64,000 nt of DNA, from contig NZ_CP059675.1 in assembly GCF_014069575.1 (NCBI RefSeq), forward strand, positions 1,178,001 through 1,242,000, read 5' to 3'. Below are positions 63,813 to 64,000 of this stretch, in pieces. A program made the position numbers and the translations under genes. The number at the start of each line of letters is the position of its first letter. Position 1 is the first letter of the stretch. Source of the stretch: Schaalia sp. JY-X169. Lineage in GTDB: Bacteria; Actinomycetota; Actinomycetes; Actinomycetales; Actinomycetaceae. The notes under the pieces are model-generated. The model was not told where the DNA came from. It ran no database searches and was given only the letters and a program-made list of their open reading frames with translations.

Positions 63813-64000
63813 TTAGTCTCCACGCGAGCCGAAGACAATCTCATCCCATGAAGGCATGGGGGTCCGGCCGCGCTTCTTGTTGGTTTCTGCACTCTTGACT
63901 ACGGGAAGATCTCGGTCAGCGATGGGTTCCGCAGTGAGTTCGAGCTGCTCCTGGGACTCAGAGGAGTCTAGTGACTCAGAATCATCCCGGCTGGGTTCTG
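63813..64000 (-). CDS. sepH: Cell-division regulator SepH, C-terminal end (start lies beyond the window)
   Basis: The minus strand from the window edge reads an acidic region and then RGRTPMPSWDEIVFGSRGD before TAA (63813-63815). The PSWDEI-x-FG-x-R ending is the conserved C-terminus of SepH (DUF3071) proteins, which help FtsZ assemble in Actinobacteria. About 62 codons are present; the N-terminal DUF3071 and helix-turn-helix domain are outside. It converges with the phosphodiesterase gene. Confidence 0.85.
   Translation of the reverse strand, partial: EPSRDDSESLDSSESQEQLELTAEPIADRDLPVVKSAETNKKRGRTPMPSWDEIVFGSRGD

Overview
The window looks like a chromosomal segment of a mid-GC actinobacterium, most likely of the Actinomycetaceae type. 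The evidence is the gene set: class II DAHP synthase, a PknL/Rv2175c/polyprenyl synthase cluster, a SigA with a Lys/Ala-rich N-terminus beside parE and parC, DUF5998, DUF3043, a SepH C-terminus, and an anaerobic aspartase plus C4-dicarboxylate carrier. Many genes appear leaderless, with a TAnnnT -10 box about six bases before the start codon, a style common in Actinobacteria. No species is claimed.

Layout. 1-3174: chromosomal backbone with the end of tyrA, cmk, a lipoprotein gene, a tRNA-Pro(GGG) gene and its terminator. 3175-about 8540: integrative element 1, apparently lodged behind the tRNA-Pro, with excisionase-like and tyrosine integrase genes, and on the minus strand an unknown gene, a VirD4/TraG-like coupling ATPase, SSB, a DUF4913-like gene and a small YjzC-like gene. 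8541-9027: non-coding, with overlapping palindromes, one DnaA-box match and an inverted repeat. 9028-14519: a visibly GC-richer block with a three-gene recombinase module (third gene broken by two in-frame stops) and a cadmium/lead-type CmtR repressor coupled to a P1B metal ATPase. 14603-18056: a decayed IS3-family element carrying a 2.15 kb group II intron with a reverse transcriptase gene. 18057-19333: a scar of three broken genes.

19355-64000: backbone again. It holds a lipoprotein glycoside hydrolase; aspA-dcu; UDP-glucose pyrophosphorylase with a nucleotidyltransferase-phosphohexomutase fusion; a TrpXYZ-type ABC transporter; a CYTH-CHAD protein; an anchored beta-lactamase-like hydrolase; an MFS exporter; dapA; an FMN reductase with a MarR regulator; deoD; a peptidase; erpA; an FKBP lipoprotein; trpD; an acyltransferase; PPi-phosphofructokinase with DAHP synthase; the pknL cluster; sigA; parE; parC; and the end of sepH.

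Working together: aspA and dcu suit anaerobic aspartate/fumarate use. The hexomutase and UGPase make UDP-glucose. tyrA, aroG and trpD are aromatic amino acid genes. parE and parC encode topoisomerase IV around sigA. The accessory region (about 15 kb) is a nested set of mobile pieces, several visibly inactivated; the intact functional cargo is the metal-resistance pair.
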